Below are positions 63,724-64,000 of a stretch of 64,000 nt of DNA, one piece after another. Position 1 is the stretch's first letter. Every line of letters starts with the position of its first letter. The notes beneath the pieces are model-generated. The model did no database searches. It saw only the letters and a program-made list of their open reading frames with translations, and was not told where the DNA came from. This DNA is from Hyphomicrobiales bacterium. Its GTDB lineage: Bacteria > Pseudomonadota > Alphaproteobacteria > Rhizobiales > Rhizobiaceae. The translations under genes and the position numbers were made by a program. The stretch lies in NCBI GenBank assembly GCA_900469475.1, contig UBXG01000008.1, positions 239,058 to 303,057 on the forward strand, in the 5' to 3' direction.

Positions 63724-63861
63724 TTAGACAGGTTTGGAAGTTTCGGCCTGCCCGATCCCGTTGGGCGCTTCGGGGGCAACGTCAACGGCGGGGCTTCCTC
63801 TGAAGAAGCCTCGTTCCTTGAGCAGGAGTTTATCGGCAAGTTCATTGCCCCGAAAGCGCAT
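63724..63861 (-). CDS. Possible 45-residue small protein
   Basis: A short minus-strand frame, MRFRGNELADKLLLKERGFF, then FRGSPAVDVAPEAPNG. Codon use looks coding-like and the frame stays open upstream of this Met for some codons (SVPNCNAKAA), so it could be the tail of a longer broken gene. No family recognised. The rest of 63665-64000 shows nothing I can support. Confidence 0.25.
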   Translation of the reverse strand: MRFRGNELADKLLLKERGFFRGSPAVDVAPEAPNGIGQAETSKPV

Positions 63862-64000
63862 TGCTGCTTTGGCATTGCAGTTCGGGACAGATATAAGATA
63901 ACGCGGGGCTCACTTTTTAGGTTGAGCGTGATTTTGCCGAAACGTTGACAGATCAGCCACTTTGCTGGAGACCCGGTTCCTGGCGAACTCGATCAGGTTT

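Noticed and set aside
1..64000. CRISPR arrays, tRNA or rRNA genes
   Set aside because: I looked for regularly spaced repeats and for cloverleaf or rRNA signatures and saw none on either strand.

Overview
The window looks like an alphaproteobacterial, rhizobial chromosome or large replicon (Rhizobium/Sinorhizobium type). The reasons are high-GC coding with strong Shine-Dalgarno sites, many HWE/HisKA_2 histidine kinases with single-domain receivers, EcfG/RpoE2-type promoters (GGAAC-N16/17-nGTT), small CsbD and DUF2934 stress proteins, and a coxMNOP-like alternative terminal oxidase. I see no tRNA, rRNA or CRISPR. All family assignments are from reading translations; no database search was run.

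Layout. 1-5.3 kb: carbohydrate cluster on the minus strand (start of a GH94 phosphorylase-like gene, GH2 beta-mannosidase, GntR/FCD regulator) with divergent mannonate dehydratase uxuA. 5.5-8.2 kb: a PAS-GGDEF-EAL protein and a VOC protein. 8.2-14.1 kb: a kynurenine cluster (substrate-binding protein, ATPase and permease of an ABC importer, kynureninase, formamidase-like hydrolase) with a divergent GntR regulator. 14.2-16.1 kb: a scar with two IS6-family elements, each transposase broken by one amber codon, flanked by an integrase start and a dnaE2 tail. 16.2-21.1 kb: a MASE1/four-PAS histidine kinase with three response regulators. 21.4-26.7 kb: small oxidative or detoxification-type enzymes, one broken. 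26.8-30.9 kb: an operon of MscS channel, GAF histidine kinase, receiver, and receiver-adenylate cyclase. 31.4-32.1 kb: an IS3 remnant. 32.1-35.6 kb: KaiC-like ATPase, HWE-type kinase and receivers.

35.7-42.2 kb: trehalose/glycogen genes treZ, treY and glgX. 42.6-48.8 kb: stress genes (catalase, CsbD, PPC-domain protein, several tiny proteins) mixed with gene debris. 49.3-52.3 kb: two HWE-type kinases and a receiver. 52.5-53.0 kb: an internally deleted IS6 element. 53.2-59.2 kb: DUF2189-like membrane protein, cytochrome c and the coxMNOP-like oxidase. 59.3-62.4 kb: rhomboid fragment, SDR with an amber codon, MFS transporter and truncated amidohydrolase. 62.4-63.7 kb: a partial second copy of the kinase/receiver module, starting in a 30-bp perfect palindrome.

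Theme. Much of 32-52 kb appears to be one general-stress neighbourhood. EcfG-like promoters can be read before the kaiC operon, treZ, treY, katE, two small genes, a gene remnant and both copies of the receiver gene. The same region holds HWE-type kinases, a family known to feed the PhyR-NepR-EcfG stress pathway. Mobile elements and a fold-back rearrangement have reshaped the edges of these modules.
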